A DNA stretch of 64,000 nucleotides from the NCBI GenBank assembly GCA_046348225.1, contig JAXMEQ010000002.1:124001-188000 (forward strand). Reading direction: 5' to 3'. A program made the translations under genes and the position numbers. Below are positions 18,601 through 26,822 of the stretch, piece by piece (the stretch's first letter is position 1; every line of letters starts with the position of its first letter). Source of the DNA: JAXMEQ01 sp046348225. Its GTDB lineage: Bacteria > Pseudomonadota > Gammaproteobacteria > Burkholderiales > Burkholderiaceae_C. The notes below the pieces were generated by a model. It had not been told where the DNA came from, searched no databases, and worked only from the letters and a program-made list of their open reading frames with translations.

Positions 18601-18850
18601 TGATCGATGTAATGACGTCTACCGCGTCAATGCCGGCAATCGAATCTTCCAGCGGCTTGGTCACCTGCGACTCGATCACCTCGGCCGACGCGCCCGGGTA
18701 GCGCACGCTGACCGTAACCACCGGCTCATCGATCTTGGGGTATTCGCGCACCGACAGGCGGGTGAAGCTCACCGCGCCAATCAGCAGCACCAGCAGCGAC
18801 AGCACGGTGGCAAACACCGGCCGGCGGATCGATATTTCAGCAAGTTGCAT
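15680..18850 (-). CDS. RND efflux transporter, inner-membrane pump
   Basis: 1056-residue resistance-nodulation-division permease (HAE1 type), proton-driven export of drugs or other amphiphiles. N-terminal SIRRPVFATVLSLLV segment, large periplasmic loops, 12 membrane segments and the proton-relay GLVVDDAIVMLENIYRHIE around residue 400 are all seen. A GGAGCG site overlaps the space to the adaptor gene 12 bases upstream, so adaptor and pump form one unit. No outer-membrane channel gene is in the window. Confidence 0.93.
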   Translation of the reverse strand: MQLAEISIRRPVFATVLSLLVLLIGAVSFTRLSVREYPKIDEPVVTVSVRYPGASAEVIESQVTKPLEDSIAGIDAVDVITSISRAEQSQISVRFRLEKDADAAAAEVRDRTSRVRNRLPAAIDEPVIAKVEADAFPVIWLAFTSDTLSPLQINDLINRVVKSRLQTVSGVADVRIFGERKYAMRVWLDPEKLAGYRLTTQDVEDAIRRSNLELPAGRIESQQREFSVTSQTDLVRPGQFAEIVVKNVNGFPVKIRDVARVQEGAADERSSVRLNGRQAISAGVIRQATANPLTLSQGVRDMIPKLKADLPDDITIDIANDNSVFIDRSVKNVYRTIVEAIVLVALVIFVFLRTFRASIIPIVTIPVSLIGTFAMMALAGFTINTLTLLALVLAIGLVVDDAIVMLENIYRHIEEGLDPFSAAIKGAREIGFAVITMTMTLVAVYAPLAFTPGRTGRLFVEFALALAGAVVVSGFVALTLTPMMCSLLLKHNPKPNWFDRSMERWLTRLSDAYGRLLRWVVTARFGGSGQPAASGWGILVPQARWLVIAVMFLSAAAIAWVYPNMKSELSPLEDRGTILATVNAPDGSTLEYTNRYAQALERMGQPYKEFDRIFANVGNPTVAQASVVYRTVDWEDRKRTTLELARELQPKFNALPGVNAFTITPPSLGQGFRDRPVNFVIQTSDSYENLNRVTRQMLDEIAKNPGIVSPDVDLRLNKPELRIEVNREKAADLGVSVEVVAKALETMLGGRQVTRYKRDAEQYDVIVQTQASGRSTPEDIDSVYVRGRNDTMIPLSALVKTRESVSPRELNHFGQRRSVSITANLAPDYSLGQALVFLDQTAAKVLKTGYSTDLNGTSREFKASQGALAVVFGLALLFIFLVLAAQFESFVDPFVIMLSVPLSMIGALLALKWSGGSLNVYSQIGLITLVGLITKHGILIVEFTNQLREEGMEMIDALIKASAQRLRPILMTTGAMVLGAVPLAIATGAGAESRQQIGWVIVGGMSLGTLLTIFVVPTMYSLFARSKVPGANKAEAKEQPGYHGDDEVGQDAVLAK

Positions 18851-18862
18851 GGTGGCGCTCCA

Positions 18863-20263
18863 TCAGGACCTGGCGGGCCGGCGCGGGGTTTCGTTCGACG
18901 CCGTGGCTGCACAGGGGTTGGGGCCGGCCATGCGTGCCGGCGGCAGCTTGGCGGGCATGGCGGGCGCTGCAGCAATGGCCGCACTGGCGGGGGCCCCGGC
19001 CGGCAAGGCACCGGGGGTGCCAGCGCCCGGTGTGCCTGGCGCACCGGCAGGACCCGCCGGGCTGCCCGGCGCACCCGGCGCGCCGGTCGGGCCGCCGGGC
19101 CGGCCGCCACCTTGACGAGCCATGTCCACCACCCGCACCGGCATGCCGTCGCGCTGCACACGCTGGTGCCCGGCTGTCACCACCACGTCACCGGGCTGCA
19201 GTCCCTCGGTGATTTCCACGCGGCCAGGCCGGCGGATGCCGACCTTCACTTCCACCCGCTGGGCGATCTTGGTGTCGCCGTCGGGGCCGTCCACCAGCTT
19301 GATCACCGTCTGGCGGCCGCCCTGCGGCACGATGGCTTCTTCCGGAATGACGCGCGCGTTGTCGCGCTCACCAAACACGGCGTTGACCCGTGCAAACATG
19401 CCGGGCCGCAACTGCAGGCTGCGGTTGTCGATGCAGCCGCGCACGCCGACCGAGCGGCCGTTGGCGTCCACCAGCGGGTCGATCGCCTGCACGATGGCGG
19501 TGAACTTGCGGCCCGGCAATGCGTCGATGTCCACCACCGCCCGCTGGCCGCGCTGCACCTTGGTCTGGAACCGCTCGGGCAACCGGAAGTCCACAAAAAT
19601 CGCTTCGATGTCCTCGATGTTGACGATGTCGGCGCCGTCCTTGAGGTAGTCGCCCACGTTCACCGTGCGGATGCCGGTGATGCCGTCAAACGGCGCCAGG
19701 ATGCGCAGCCGCGCGGCCGTGGCCTGCGCCAGCGCCAGTTTGGCCTGTGCCACCTGCAGGTTGGCCGCGCTCTCGTCCACCGAACGCTGGCTGATGAAGT
19801 TCTGCGCCACCAGCTCCTGGTTGCGCTTGTGGTTGGCCTGTGCAATCGACAGCTCGGCCTGGGCCTGCTGCACCTGGGCCAGTGGCAGCTGGTCGTCCAG
19901 CTGCACCAGCAACTGGCCCTTGCGTACCCGGTCGCCGTCACGGAAATTGAGCTGTGTCACGCGGCCACTGACCTCGGGCCGCACCATCACCCCCTGGCGC
20001 GAACGCAGGCTGCCCACCGCCTGGGCGTCGTCGGTCAGCTTGACGGTTTCAACCCGGGCCACCTCCACCGTAGGTGGGCGGCCCTGGCCTGCGGGCCCTG
20101 GCGCGCTCGCACCCGCTGCCGGGGCGTTGGCGGCCGGCGCCGCAGTCGTGCCATCGATGTTTTTCGCCGTGCTGGAGGGCTTGTTCTGGAACCACCAGGC
20201 CGCGCCCGAGGCGACGCCAATGCCAACAACGGCGACAGCTGTATAGATTGCTTTCGATGCCAT
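18863..20263 (-). CDS. RND efflux periplasmic adaptor with collagen-like tail
   Basis: Membrane fusion protein of about 466 residues: one N-terminal membrane anchor (IYTAVAVVGIGVASGAAWWF), lipoyl/coiled-coil hairpin region (GQLLVQLDDQLPLAQVQQAQ... ) and beta-barrel. It links the RND pump to an outer-membrane channel. After VVDMARQ the family domain ends and about 70 residues follow that are rich in Gly-X-Pro style triplets (GAPGAPGSPAGPAGAPGTPG), resembling collagen, then an Ala/Pro/Lys tail. Start ATG 20263 chosen at MASKAIYT, directly before the anchor; upstream frame is not family-like. Confidence 0.9.
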   Translation of the reverse strand: MASKAIYTAVAVVGIGVASGAAWWFQNKPSSTAKNIDGTTAAPAANAPAAGASAPGPAGQGRPPTVEVARVETVKLTDDAQAVGSLRSRQGVMVRPEVSGRVTQLNFRDGDRVRKGQLLVQLDDQLPLAQVQQAQAELSIAQANHKRNQELVAQNFISQRSVDESAANLQVAQAKLALAQATAARLRILAPFDGITGIRTVNVGDYLKDGADIVNIEDIEAIFVDFRLPERFQTKVQRGQRAVVDIDALPGRKFTAIVQAIDPLVDANGRSVGVRGCIDNRSLQLRPGMFARVNAVFGERDNARVIPEEAIVPQGGRQTVIKLVDGPDGDTKIAQRVEVKVGIRRPGRVEITEGLQPGDVVVTAGHQRVQRDGMPVRVVDMARQGGGRPGGPTGAPGAPGSPAGPAGAPGTPGAGTPGALPAGAPASAAIAAAPAMPAKLPPARMAGPNPCAATASNETPRRPARS

Positions 20264-20305
20264 GAAGAAAACCGGGTTGATTGATCTTGCGCAGCCAGGG
20301 CGTTT

Positions 20306-20319
20306 GTTGGCGTGCCAAC
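20306..20319. promoter_or_regulatory. Perfect 14-bp palindrome upstream of the RND adaptor gene
   Basis: GTTGGC-GT-GCCAAC, about 43 bases upstream of the adaptor start, in the 183-base gap that otherwise holds no gene. A possible operator; no cognate regulator gene is adjacent. Confidence 0.4.
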
Positions 20320-20446
20320 CAGCGACACAATGTAGCAGGACACAGGCCAGCCGAGCCTGAACACCCCGCAAAACCCCGTGGTTGCGGCCCCGGTTTGGGT
20401 CCGGTTTTACCGTCTCTTTACACAGCGGCGCGGGCCGCCGCGCGGC

Positions 20447-20896
20447 TCAGCGGCGACCCAGCGCCTGCTCCACACCCATGTTGGCCAGCGCGTCGGCCCG
20501 CTCGTTGCCCGGGTCACCGTTGTGGCCCCGCACCCAGCGCCATTCGATCTGGTGGCCGCCGCCGGTGACCAGCGCGTCCAGCCGTTGCCACAGGTCCACG
20601 TTCTTCACTGGCTGCTTTGACGCGGTGCGCCAGCCTTTGGCCTTCCAGCCCGGCAACCACTCGGTGATGCCTTTGAGCACGTACTGGCTGTCGACGTTCA
20701 GGGTCACCGCGCAGGGCCGCTTGAGCGCCGACAGCGCCTCGATCACGGCCATCATCTCCATGCGGTTGTTGGTGGTGACCCGTTCGCCGCCAAACAGTTC
20801 GCGCTCGGTCGCGCCGGACTTCAGCAGCACGCCCCAGCCACCCGGGCCGGGGTTGCCCTTGCAGGCGCCGTCGGTGTAGATCTCTACGGAATTCAA
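20447..20896 (-). CDS. rnhA: Ribonuclease HI
   Basis: Degrades RNA in RNA:DNA hybrids. Catalytic Asp in YTDGACKGNPGPGGWG, Glu in TTNNRMEMMAV, Asp in VDSQYVL and the His/Asp pair in VRGHNGDPGNERADALA are all present. I place the start at TTG 20896 (reads MNSVEIYTDG): it lies one base after the stop of the upstream methyltransferase gene and seven bases after an AAGGA site. The only upstream ATG (20941) would add a non-family extension and a large overlap. Confidence 0.93.
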   Translation of the reverse strand: MNSVEIYTDGACKGNPGPGGWGVLLKSGATERELFGGERVTTNNRMEMMAVIEALSALKRPCAVTLNVDSQYVLKGITEWLPGWKAKGWRTASKQPVKNVDLWQRLDALVTGGGHQIEWRWVRGHNGDPGNERADALANMGVEQALGRR

Positions 20897-20897
20897 A

Positions 20898-21677
20898 TCA
20901 AAATCCTTCCCTGGCCCGCTCCGGGTGGGCCTTGTTTGCAACGGACACAGGGGCCGCCGATATCTGCCGCGCTGGCCGCCAGGCCGGCCCCAGCAGCTTC
21001 ATGCCACGCACCCGCTTGACGGCCACCATGAAGTACGCCGCACCAAAGATGGGCCACCAGCGGTCGCCGGCACGGTCCATCCATTCGAAACGACCCAGCC
21101 ACTTGTCGCTGTTCAGGGCCGGCCGGTAGCAGCCGAAGCGCGAGGACTCGACCTCGAAGCTCAGCAGTCGCAACCAGTCGCGCAGCCGCCAGTAGCCAAT
21201 GAATTCACCCGCGTCCGGCAGAAACAGCTGGCCAAACCCCAGCCGCTGGTACAGATGGGCCCGGCGCTGGCGCAGGCCCCACAGACTGGCCGGGTTGAGC
21301 CCGCAGATCACCACACGGCCCTCGGGCACCAGGACACGCTCCACCTCGCGCAGGGTGGCATGGGGGTCGGTGTTCAGTTCCAGGGCATGCGGCAACACCA
21401 CCAGGTCCAGGCTGTTCTCGGGAAACGGCAATGCAGCAAAGTCGGTCATCAGCGCGGTGACAGGCCCGGCGCCTTCGCCCTGCCCGGCCAGCGCCAGCCA
21501 CTGGTGCGGCATGCGGTTGGCCCGCAGGCCCTGCAGTTCCGGCAAGCCCAGCTGCAGTGCGTGGTAGCCAAAAATATCGGCCACGGCTTCGTCAAATCGC
21601 GCGCGTTCCCAGTCCAGCAGATACCTGCCGGGCGGGGTCTCAAACCATTGACGCAAACCTATAATTCCGGCACTCAT
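20898..21677 (-). CDS. SAM-dependent methyltransferase-like protein
   Basis: About 259 residues, class I methyltransferase-like. The middle shows the usual order of an acidic turn and proline-rich strand, FAALPFPENSLDLVVLPHALEL, then VLVPEGRVVICGLNPASLWG. The N-terminal glycine motif is weak, so binding of SAM is likely but not certain. Genes of this type commonly sit between rnhA and gloB in Burkholderiales. The start ATG 21677 overlaps the gloB start codon on the other strand; rnhA follows directly and appears translationally coupled. Confidence 0.75.
   Translation of the reverse strand: MSAGIIGLRQWFETPPGRYLLDWERARFDEAVADIFGYHALQLGLPELQGLRANRMPHQWLALAGQGEGAGPVTALMTDFAALPFPENSLDLVVLPHALELNTDPHATLREVERVLVPEGRVVICGLNPASLWGLRQRRAHLYQRLGFGQLFLPDAGEFIGYWRLRDWLRLLSFEVESSRFGCYRPALNSDKWLGRFEWMDRAGDRWWPIFGAAYFMVAVKRVRGMKLLGPAWRPARQISAAPVSVANKAHPERAREGF
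21660..21665 (+). promoter_or_regulatory. Consensus -10 box immediately before gloB
   Basis: TATAAT, with the gloB ATG only 11 bases downstream of its last base. No good -35 at 16-18 bases upstream. If used, the mRNA would be almost leaderless. Confidence 0.45.
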
Positions 21678-22449
21678 GATGAAGTTGATTCCGCTGCCCG
21701 CCTTCACCGACAACTACATCTGGATGTTGCACGACGGCCGCAAGGCTGTGGTGGTGGACCCGGGCGACGCGCAGCCTGTGTGGGACGCCCTGGCCTCGCA
21801 CGGCCTGCAGCTCAGCGCGATTCTAGTCACGCACCACCACCCCGACCATGTCGGCGGTGTGGACGCGCTGCGCAATGGCACCGGCGCTGTGGTGTTCGGC
21901 CCCGCGCGCGAGCGGATCCCCGAACCGGTGCAGCGCCTGCAGGGTGGCGACCATTGTGACGTGATGGGCCTGCGCTTCGAGGTGCTGGACGTGCCGGGCC
22001 ACACCGCCGGCCACATCGCCTACTGGTGCGCAGACCTGGATGGCGCGCCGCTGCTGTTCTGTGGCGACACGCTTTTTTCCGGCGGCTGCGGGCGCCTGTT
22101 TGAAGGCACCCCTGCGCAGATGCTGGCCTCGCTCGATGCGCTGGCCGCGCTGCCGGGCGCCACGCGCGTATGCTGCACCCATGAGTACACCATGAGCAAC
22201 CTGCGATTCGCCCGAGCCGTGGAGCCGCACAATGCGGCGCTTCAGGCGTACTTTGCGCACTGCGAAGCCTTGCGCCTGCGGGACCAGCCGACACTGCCAT
22301 CCACCCTCGCGCAGGAGCTGCAGATCAACCCCTTCCTGCGAACACGCGAGCCGGCCGTGATGGCCGCCGCCCGCGCATTCGACAGCCAGGCTGACGACGA
22401 AACACGGGTCTTCGCCGCCATCCGCCAATGGAAAAACGAGTTCAAATGA
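21676..22449 (+). CDS. gloB: Hydroxyacylglutathione hydrolase (glyoxalase II)
   Basis: Metallo-beta-lactamase-fold enzyme hydrolysing S-lactoylglutathione, second step of methylglyoxal detoxification. Zn ligands in THHHPDHVGG, the later HTAGHIAYW and CCTHEYTMSNL are intact; 257 residues is normal. ATG 21676 or 21679 starts it, giving MMKLIPLPAFTDNYIW. Its stop overlaps the next start as ATGA, so mltD is probably coupled to it. Confidence 0.95.
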   Translation: MMKLIPLPAFTDNYIWMLHDGRKAVVVDPGDAQPVWDALASHGLQLSAILVTHHHPDHVGGVDALRNGTGAVVFGPARERIPEPVQRLQGGDHCDVMGLRFEVLDVPGHTAGHIAYWCADLDGAPLLFCGDTLFSGGCGRLFEGTPAQMLASLDALAALPGATRVCCTHEYTMSNLRFARAVEPHNAALQAYFAHCEALRLRDQPTLPSTLAQELQINPFLRTREPAVMAAARAFDSQADDETRVFAAIRQWKNEFK

Positions 22450-23945
22450 AACTGCTCCACATCGCCAGCCTGGCTGGCCTGGTCTGGCTTGGCGGCTGCG
22501 CCACCCAGACCGCCGCGCCGGGCGCTCCACCCTTGGCTCCCGCGGCCCCGCCAGTAGCAGCGGCCCCGGCCACACCCGCGCCCCATGTGGCCATCATTCC
22601 GCGCGGGCCCTTGCAACCGATCTCGGCCGCCGAGGCGGCGTCGCGCGGCGTCGCGCGTGCGGCGCCGCCGGCCGACCTGTGGGAACGCATCCGCCGCGGC
22701 TTTGCCATGCCCAACCTGGACACCGACCTGGTGCGCCAGCAGGAGCAGTGGTACGCGAGCCGGCCCGACTACATCCAGCGCATGACCGAGCGGTCGCGCA
22801 AGTACCTGTTCCACATCGTCGAGGAACTGGAGCGACGCAACATGCCGACCGAGCTGGCGCTGCTGCCGTTCATTGAAAGTGCGTTCAATCCGCAGGCCGT
22901 CTCCAGCGCCAAGGCGGCCGGCATGTGGCAGTTCATGCCCGCCACTGGCACCTATTTCGAACTCAAGCAGAACGTGTTCCGCGACGACCGTCGCGACGTG
23001 CTGGCCTCGACCCGCGCCGCGCTGGATTACCTGCAGAAGCTGCATGGGATGTTCGGCGACTGGCACCTGGCACTGGCCGCCTACAACTGGGGCGAAGGCA
23101 GTGTGGGCCGCGCCATCGCGCGCAACCAGCGCAGCGGCGCCGGCACCGCGTACACCGATCTCAACATGCCCAATGAAACCCGCATGTACGTGCCCAAGCT
23201 GCAGGCGGTGAAGAACATCGTGGCCACGCCCGACGCCTTCCGGACCGAGCTCCCGTTGATTGAAAACCACCCCTACTTCCTGACGGTGGACATCACCCGT
23301 GACATCGACGTCGAGCTGGCGGCCCGCCTGGCCGACGTGAAACTGGAAGACTTCAAGGCGCTCAACCCGTCGGCCAACCGACCGGTGATCCTGGCCGCCG
23401 GTACGCCTCAGATTTTGCTGCCCTGGGACAACGCCACCGTCTTCAAGCGCAACTTCGAAGCCCACAACGCCGGCCAGTACGCCAGCTGGACGGCCTGGAC
23501 CGCGCCCACCACCATGACGGTGGCGGCAGCGGCGCAGCGCGCCGGGATGAGTGAGGCAGACTTCCGCGCGATCAACCAGATTCCGCCGCGCATGCTGATC
23601 CGGGCCGGCTCGACCGTGCTGGTGCCGCGTTCGGCCAAGGTCGAAAACGACGTTGCCAGCCACATTGCCGACAACGCCCAGCTGAGCCTGGCACCGGAGG
23701 TGGTGACCCGGCGCACCGTGATCAAGGCGCGCAAGGGCGACAGCGTGGCCAGCATCGCCCGGCGCTACCGCCTGAGTGCGGCGCAGGTGGCCGACTGGAA
23801 TGACGTCGGCGCCTCCGCGGCCTTCAAACTGGGCCAGCAGGTCGTGGTGTACCTTCCCGTACGTGCCAGTGGAAACGCTGCACGCAAGCCTGTGTCAAAG
23901 GCTCCCGTGCAGCGTTCGGTGCGGCCGCAAGGCCGCAAGCGTTAA
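22446..23945 (+). CDS. mltD: Membrane-bound lytic murein transglycosylase D
   Basis: Lipoprotein that cleaves peptidoglycan glycan strands. Signal with lipobox LGGC near residue 18, proline/alanine linker, then the SLT domain with catalytic Glu in LLPFIESAFNPQAVSS and the GMWQFMPATG, AAYNWGEG blocks. Two C-terminal LysM-like regions follow (around MTVAAAAQRAGMSEADF and IKARKGDSVASIARRYRL), ending in a basic tail. Start ATG 22446 overlaps the gloB stop. Length 499 residues fits MltD. Confidence 0.93.
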   Translation: MKLLHIASLAGLVWLGGCATQTAAPGAPPLAPAAPPVAAAPATPAPHVAIIPRGPLQPISAAEAASRGVARAAPPADLWERIRRGFAMPNLDTDLVRQQEQWYASRPDYIQRMTERSRKYLFHIVEELERRNMPTELALLPFIESAFNPQAVSSAKAAGMWQFMPATGTYFELKQNVFRDDRRDVLASTRAALDYLQKLHGMFGDWHLALAAYNWGEGSVGRAIARNQRSGAGTAYTDLNMPNETRMYVPKLQAVKNIVATPDAFRTELPLIENHPYFLTVDITRDIDVELAARLADVKLEDFKALNPSANRPVILAAGTPQILLPWDNATVFKRNFEAHNAGQYASWTAWTAPTTMTVAAAAQRAGMSEADFRAINQIPPRMLIRAGSTVLVPRSAKVENDVASHIADNAQLSLAPEVVTRRTVIKARKGDSVASIARRYRLSAAQVADWNDVGASAAFKLGQQVVVYLPVRASGNAARKPVSKAPVQRSVRPQGRKR

Positions 23946-23957
23946 GCCGGTTTCAGG

Positions 23958-25040
23958 TTACAGATTGCGCACCAGGGCGCCGTTTTCCACGCGCACCCGG
24001 TCACCCACCTTGTAGCCCGGATCGGTCGGGAAGCTGATGGTCTGGGCACCGCCGCCTTCCAGGCGCGTGACCACTTCAAACACCTGCGACTTGTTGACGT
24101 TCTTTTCAATCTCGCGGCCCGCATAGGCACCGCCAGCGGCACCCAGCACTTGCGCCGCCGTCTTTCCGTCGCCCTTGCCCACCTGGCTGCCCAGCACGGC
24201 GCCGGCGAGGCCGCCCGCGATCAGGCCGATGTAGCTGCCAGGGCCCTTGACTTCCAGCACGTTCACGGCTTCGACCACACCGCAGTTGGCGCAAAACTGG
24301 CGCGGGCGATTGACCGGGGCCACCGCCTGCAGCGACGCGCCCAGGTTGGCCGTGACGCTGCGGTTGCCCGAGCGCAGGGTGGCCGTGGCCGGCGTGGTGG
24401 ACACAATGCGGTCCGCGGCGGCAACACGGTGGATGCCTTCGTACTGGCCGGGCGACACTTCATTCAGCCAGGTCTTTCCCGGCACGCCCTGCACACGCAC
24501 GCTGGCCTGTGCGTTCGGGGTGCCAATCAGGCGGAACACCAGTTCACTGCCGACCACGATCGGATTCACCGGCTCGACGGTGAAGCGGTTGATCAGCGGT
24601 GCGCCAGCGGCCTGGGCGTCTGCGGCGCGCTGGGCGGCATTGCGCCAGGGCGCGCCGTACAGCAGCGATTCGTCCAGCACGGCGGTCACGACCTGGTTGC
24701 GCAGGCGCAGGTTGGCACTGACCGCTGAATTGGCTGTGAGCTTGTCGCCGGTGCGCAGGGTGTAGGTGCCCCGGTAGATGCCGGTGTCGACTTCATTCAG
24801 GTAGTACTGCGTGCCCACGCCTTCAATGGCAATGCGGGCTTCAGCGCCCGGGGTGCCGCGCAGTGTGAACAGCAGCACGGCTCCGGGCGTCAGCTTGCGC
24901 ACCTGCTCGACGTCAAAGCCGGTAATGACCGGGGCGCCGGTGTTGGTCTGCGCCGCGGCCCCGAGGGGTGCGAATGCCATCGGCAGTACGGCGGCCAGCG
25001 CCAGCCAGCCGCTGAGCAATTTGTTTCGAAATAGGTTCAT
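23958..25040 (-). CDS. Exported protein: two repeat domains plus glycine-zipper 2TM domain
   Basis: 360 residues with an N-terminal signal peptide (cleavage near GAAAQT). Two similar beta-rich units follow, about residues 38-120 and 149-235; both begin with an ITGFDVEQV / INRFTVEPV strand and both contain LxGTPxAxAxVxxxGV, a LNEVxxGxYxG motif and a closing VTAxL strand, so the gene contains an internal duplication. The C terminus is a glycine-zipper 2TM domain (IGLIAGGLAGAVLGSQVG) like SlyB/17-kDa antigens, followed by a small SH3-like end. Probably envelope associated; function unknown. Confidence 0.7.
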   Translation of the reverse strand: MNLFRNKLLSGWLALAAVLPMAFAPLGAAAQTNTGAPVITGFDVEQVRKLTPGAVLLFTLRGTPGAEARIAIEGVGTQYYLNEVDTGIYRGTYTLRTGDKLTANSAVSANLRLRNQVVTAVLDESLLYGAPWRNAAQRAADAQAAGAPLINRFTVEPVNPIVVGSELVFRLIGTPNAQASVRVQGVPGKTWLNEVSPGQYEGIHRVAAADRIVSTTPATATLRSGNRSVTANLGASLQAVAPVNRPRQFCANCGVVEAVNVLEVKGPGSYIGLIAGGLAGAVLGSQVGKGDGKTAAQVLGAAGGAYAGREIEKNVNKSQVFEVVTRLEGGGAQTISFPTDPGYKVGDRVRVENGALVRNL

Positions 25041-25156
25041 GGGGGTCTCCCGTTGTTGGAATCAACCCATTAACGTCCGCACGCCAGCGCGCGCGTGTAG
25101 GACGCTGCGCCCTGCGCTGCCTCACGAAGGCGCAACTGTGGCGCCGCCGGGGTGCG

Positions 25157-25996
25157 TCAGAGCTTTTCGGTTTCGCCCGAGCGCGGCTGCCATTTCATGA
25201 GCCGCTTTTCGATGCGGCCAACCACACCATCCAGCACCAGCGCAAACGCCGTGAGCACCACAATGCCCGCAAACACGGTGTTCACGTCAAAGGTGCCCTC
25301 GGCCTGCAGGATCAGGTAGCCCACACCACGTGCCGAGCCCAGGTACTCGCCCACCACCGCGCCCACAAACGCCAGCCCCACCGAAGTGTGCAGGCTGGAA
25401 AACACCCAGCTGGTGGCGCTGGGCAGGTACACCGTGCGCAGCAGCTGCCGCTGGTTGGCCCCCAGCATGCGGGCATTGGCCAGCACCACGGGGCTGACCT
25501 CCTTGACGCCCTGGTACACATTGAAAAACACGATGAAGAACACCAGCGTGACCGCCAGTGCCACCTTGCTCCAGATGCCCAGCCCGAACCACAATGCGAA
25601 AATCGGCGCCAGGATCACCCGCGGCATGGAATTGGCGGCCTTGATGTAGGGGTCGAGAATGGCGCTGGCCGTGGGCGCGAGCGCCAGCCACAGGCCGAAC
25701 ACCAGGCCCAGCACGGTGCCAATGACAAACGCCAGGGATGTCTCCAGCAGCGTGATGCCCAGGTGCACGTAAATGTCGGCCCGGCCGGGCAATCCGTCCG
25801 GGAACAGCGCGCCCGGGCCAAAGCCGAACGGCATGAACCACGACCAGATGCGCCCGGCCACCTTCACCGGCTCGCCCAGGAAGAACGCGTACTGCTGGTT
25901 ACGCGACACCAGCTGCCATGCCAGCAGGAACGCCACCAGCACGCCGAACTGCCACCAGCGCAGGTTCCGCTCCGACGGTTTCAGCGCCGCCCACAT
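25157..25996 (-). CDS. ABC transporter permease (SsuC/TauC-type)
   Basis: Inner-membrane permease of 279 residues with about six membrane segments and the cytoplasmic coupling loop in ARMLGANQRQLLRTVYLPSA. The family imports sulfonates, taurine, nitrate, thiamine precursors or similar small molecules. Last gene of a three-gene unit (binding protein, ATPase, permease), one base after the ATPase stop. Substrate not determinable. Confidence 0.9.
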   Translation of the reverse strand: MWAALKPSERNLRWWQFGVLVAFLLAWQLVSRNQQYAFFLGEPVKVAGRIWSWFMPFGFGPGALFPDGLPGRADIYVHLGITLLETSLAFVIGTVLGLVFGLWLALAPTASAILDPYIKAANSMPRVILAPIFALWFGLGIWSKVALAVTLVFFIVFFNVYQGVKEVSPVVLANARMLGANQRQLLRTVYLPSATSWVFSSLHTSVGLAFVGAVVGEYLGSARGVGYLILQAEGTFDVNTVFAGIVVLTAFALVLDGVVGRIEKRLMKWQPRSGETEKL

Positions 25997-25997
25997 G

Positions 25998-26813
25998 TCA
26001 GGCGGCCTTCTTGAGCTGCTGGGCGTAACCCTTGAGCACTTCTTCGCGCATCACCGCCCAGATCTGCGTGTGCAGCGTCACAAAACGCGGGTGGGCCCGC
26101 ACCTCCGACACATCGCGTGGACGGGTCAGGTCGATATCAAACTCGCCAATGGGCCGTGTGCCAGGCCCGGCCGACAGCACCACCACCCGGTCGCTCATGG
26201 CGATGGCTTCATCCAGGTCGTGGGTGATGAACAGCACCGCCTTCTTCTTCGCGGCCCAGAGGTCCAGCACCTCGTTTTCCATGAGCTGCCGGGTCTGGAT
26301 GTCGAGCGCGGAAAACGGCTCGTCCATGAGGATGATGTCCGGGTCCAGCGCCAGCACCTGGGCCAGCGCGGTGCGTTTGCGCATGCCCCCTGAGAGCTGG
26401 TGCGGATAGCGGTCGCCAAAGCCGCCCAGCCCCACCCGCTCCAGCCAGGCCTGCGCCTGCACGCGGGCCTCGGCGTCGGGCACGCCGCGGTACTGAAGGC
26501 CGACCATGACGTTGTCGATCGCGCTGCGCCAGGGCATCAGTGCCTCGGTCTGGAACATGTAGCCGGCCCGGCGGTTGATGCCCTGCAACGGCTCGCCAAA
26601 CACCCGGACCTCGCCCGACGAAGCCTCCAGCAGCCCCGCGCCAATGTTCAGCAGGGTGGATTTGCCGCAGCCCGTGGGCCCTACCACCGACACAAACTCG
26701 CCCGCGCGGATGCGCAGCGTGGTGTTGGCCACTGCGGTGTACCGCTGCGACTTGTCTTCCCGCGAACGGAAGGTGACCGTGATATCGGTCAGCTCAAGCG
26801 CGAATTCAGACAT
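25998..26813 (-). CDS. ABC transporter ATP-binding protein (SsuB/TauB-type)
   Basis: 271-residue ATPase. Walker A GPTGCGKST, Q-loop (YMFQTEALMPW), signature LSGGMRKRTALAQ, Walker B IILMDEPFSALD and H-loop LFITHDLDEA are present in order. It powers the neighbouring permease. Starts nine bases after the binding-protein gene stop. Confidence 0.94.
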   Translation of the reverse strand: MSEFALELTDITVTFRSREDKSQRYTAVANTTLRIRAGEFVSVVGPTGCGKSTLLNIGAGLLEASSGEVRVFGEPLQGINRRAGYMFQTEALMPWRSAIDNVMVGLQYRGVPDAEARVQAQAWLERVGLGGFGDRYPHQLSGGMRKRTALAQVLALDPDIILMDEPFSALDIQTRQLMENEVLDLWAAKKKAVLFITHDLDEAIAMSDRVVVLSAGPGTRPIGEFDIDLTRPRDVSEVRAHPRFVTLHTQIWAVMREEVLKGYAQQLKKAA

Positions 26814-26822
26814 CCGCGAATC

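Noticed and set aside
21648..21653. TTGACG as -35 for gloB
   Set aside because: Only six bases from the TATAAT, far too close for a sigma-70 spacer.
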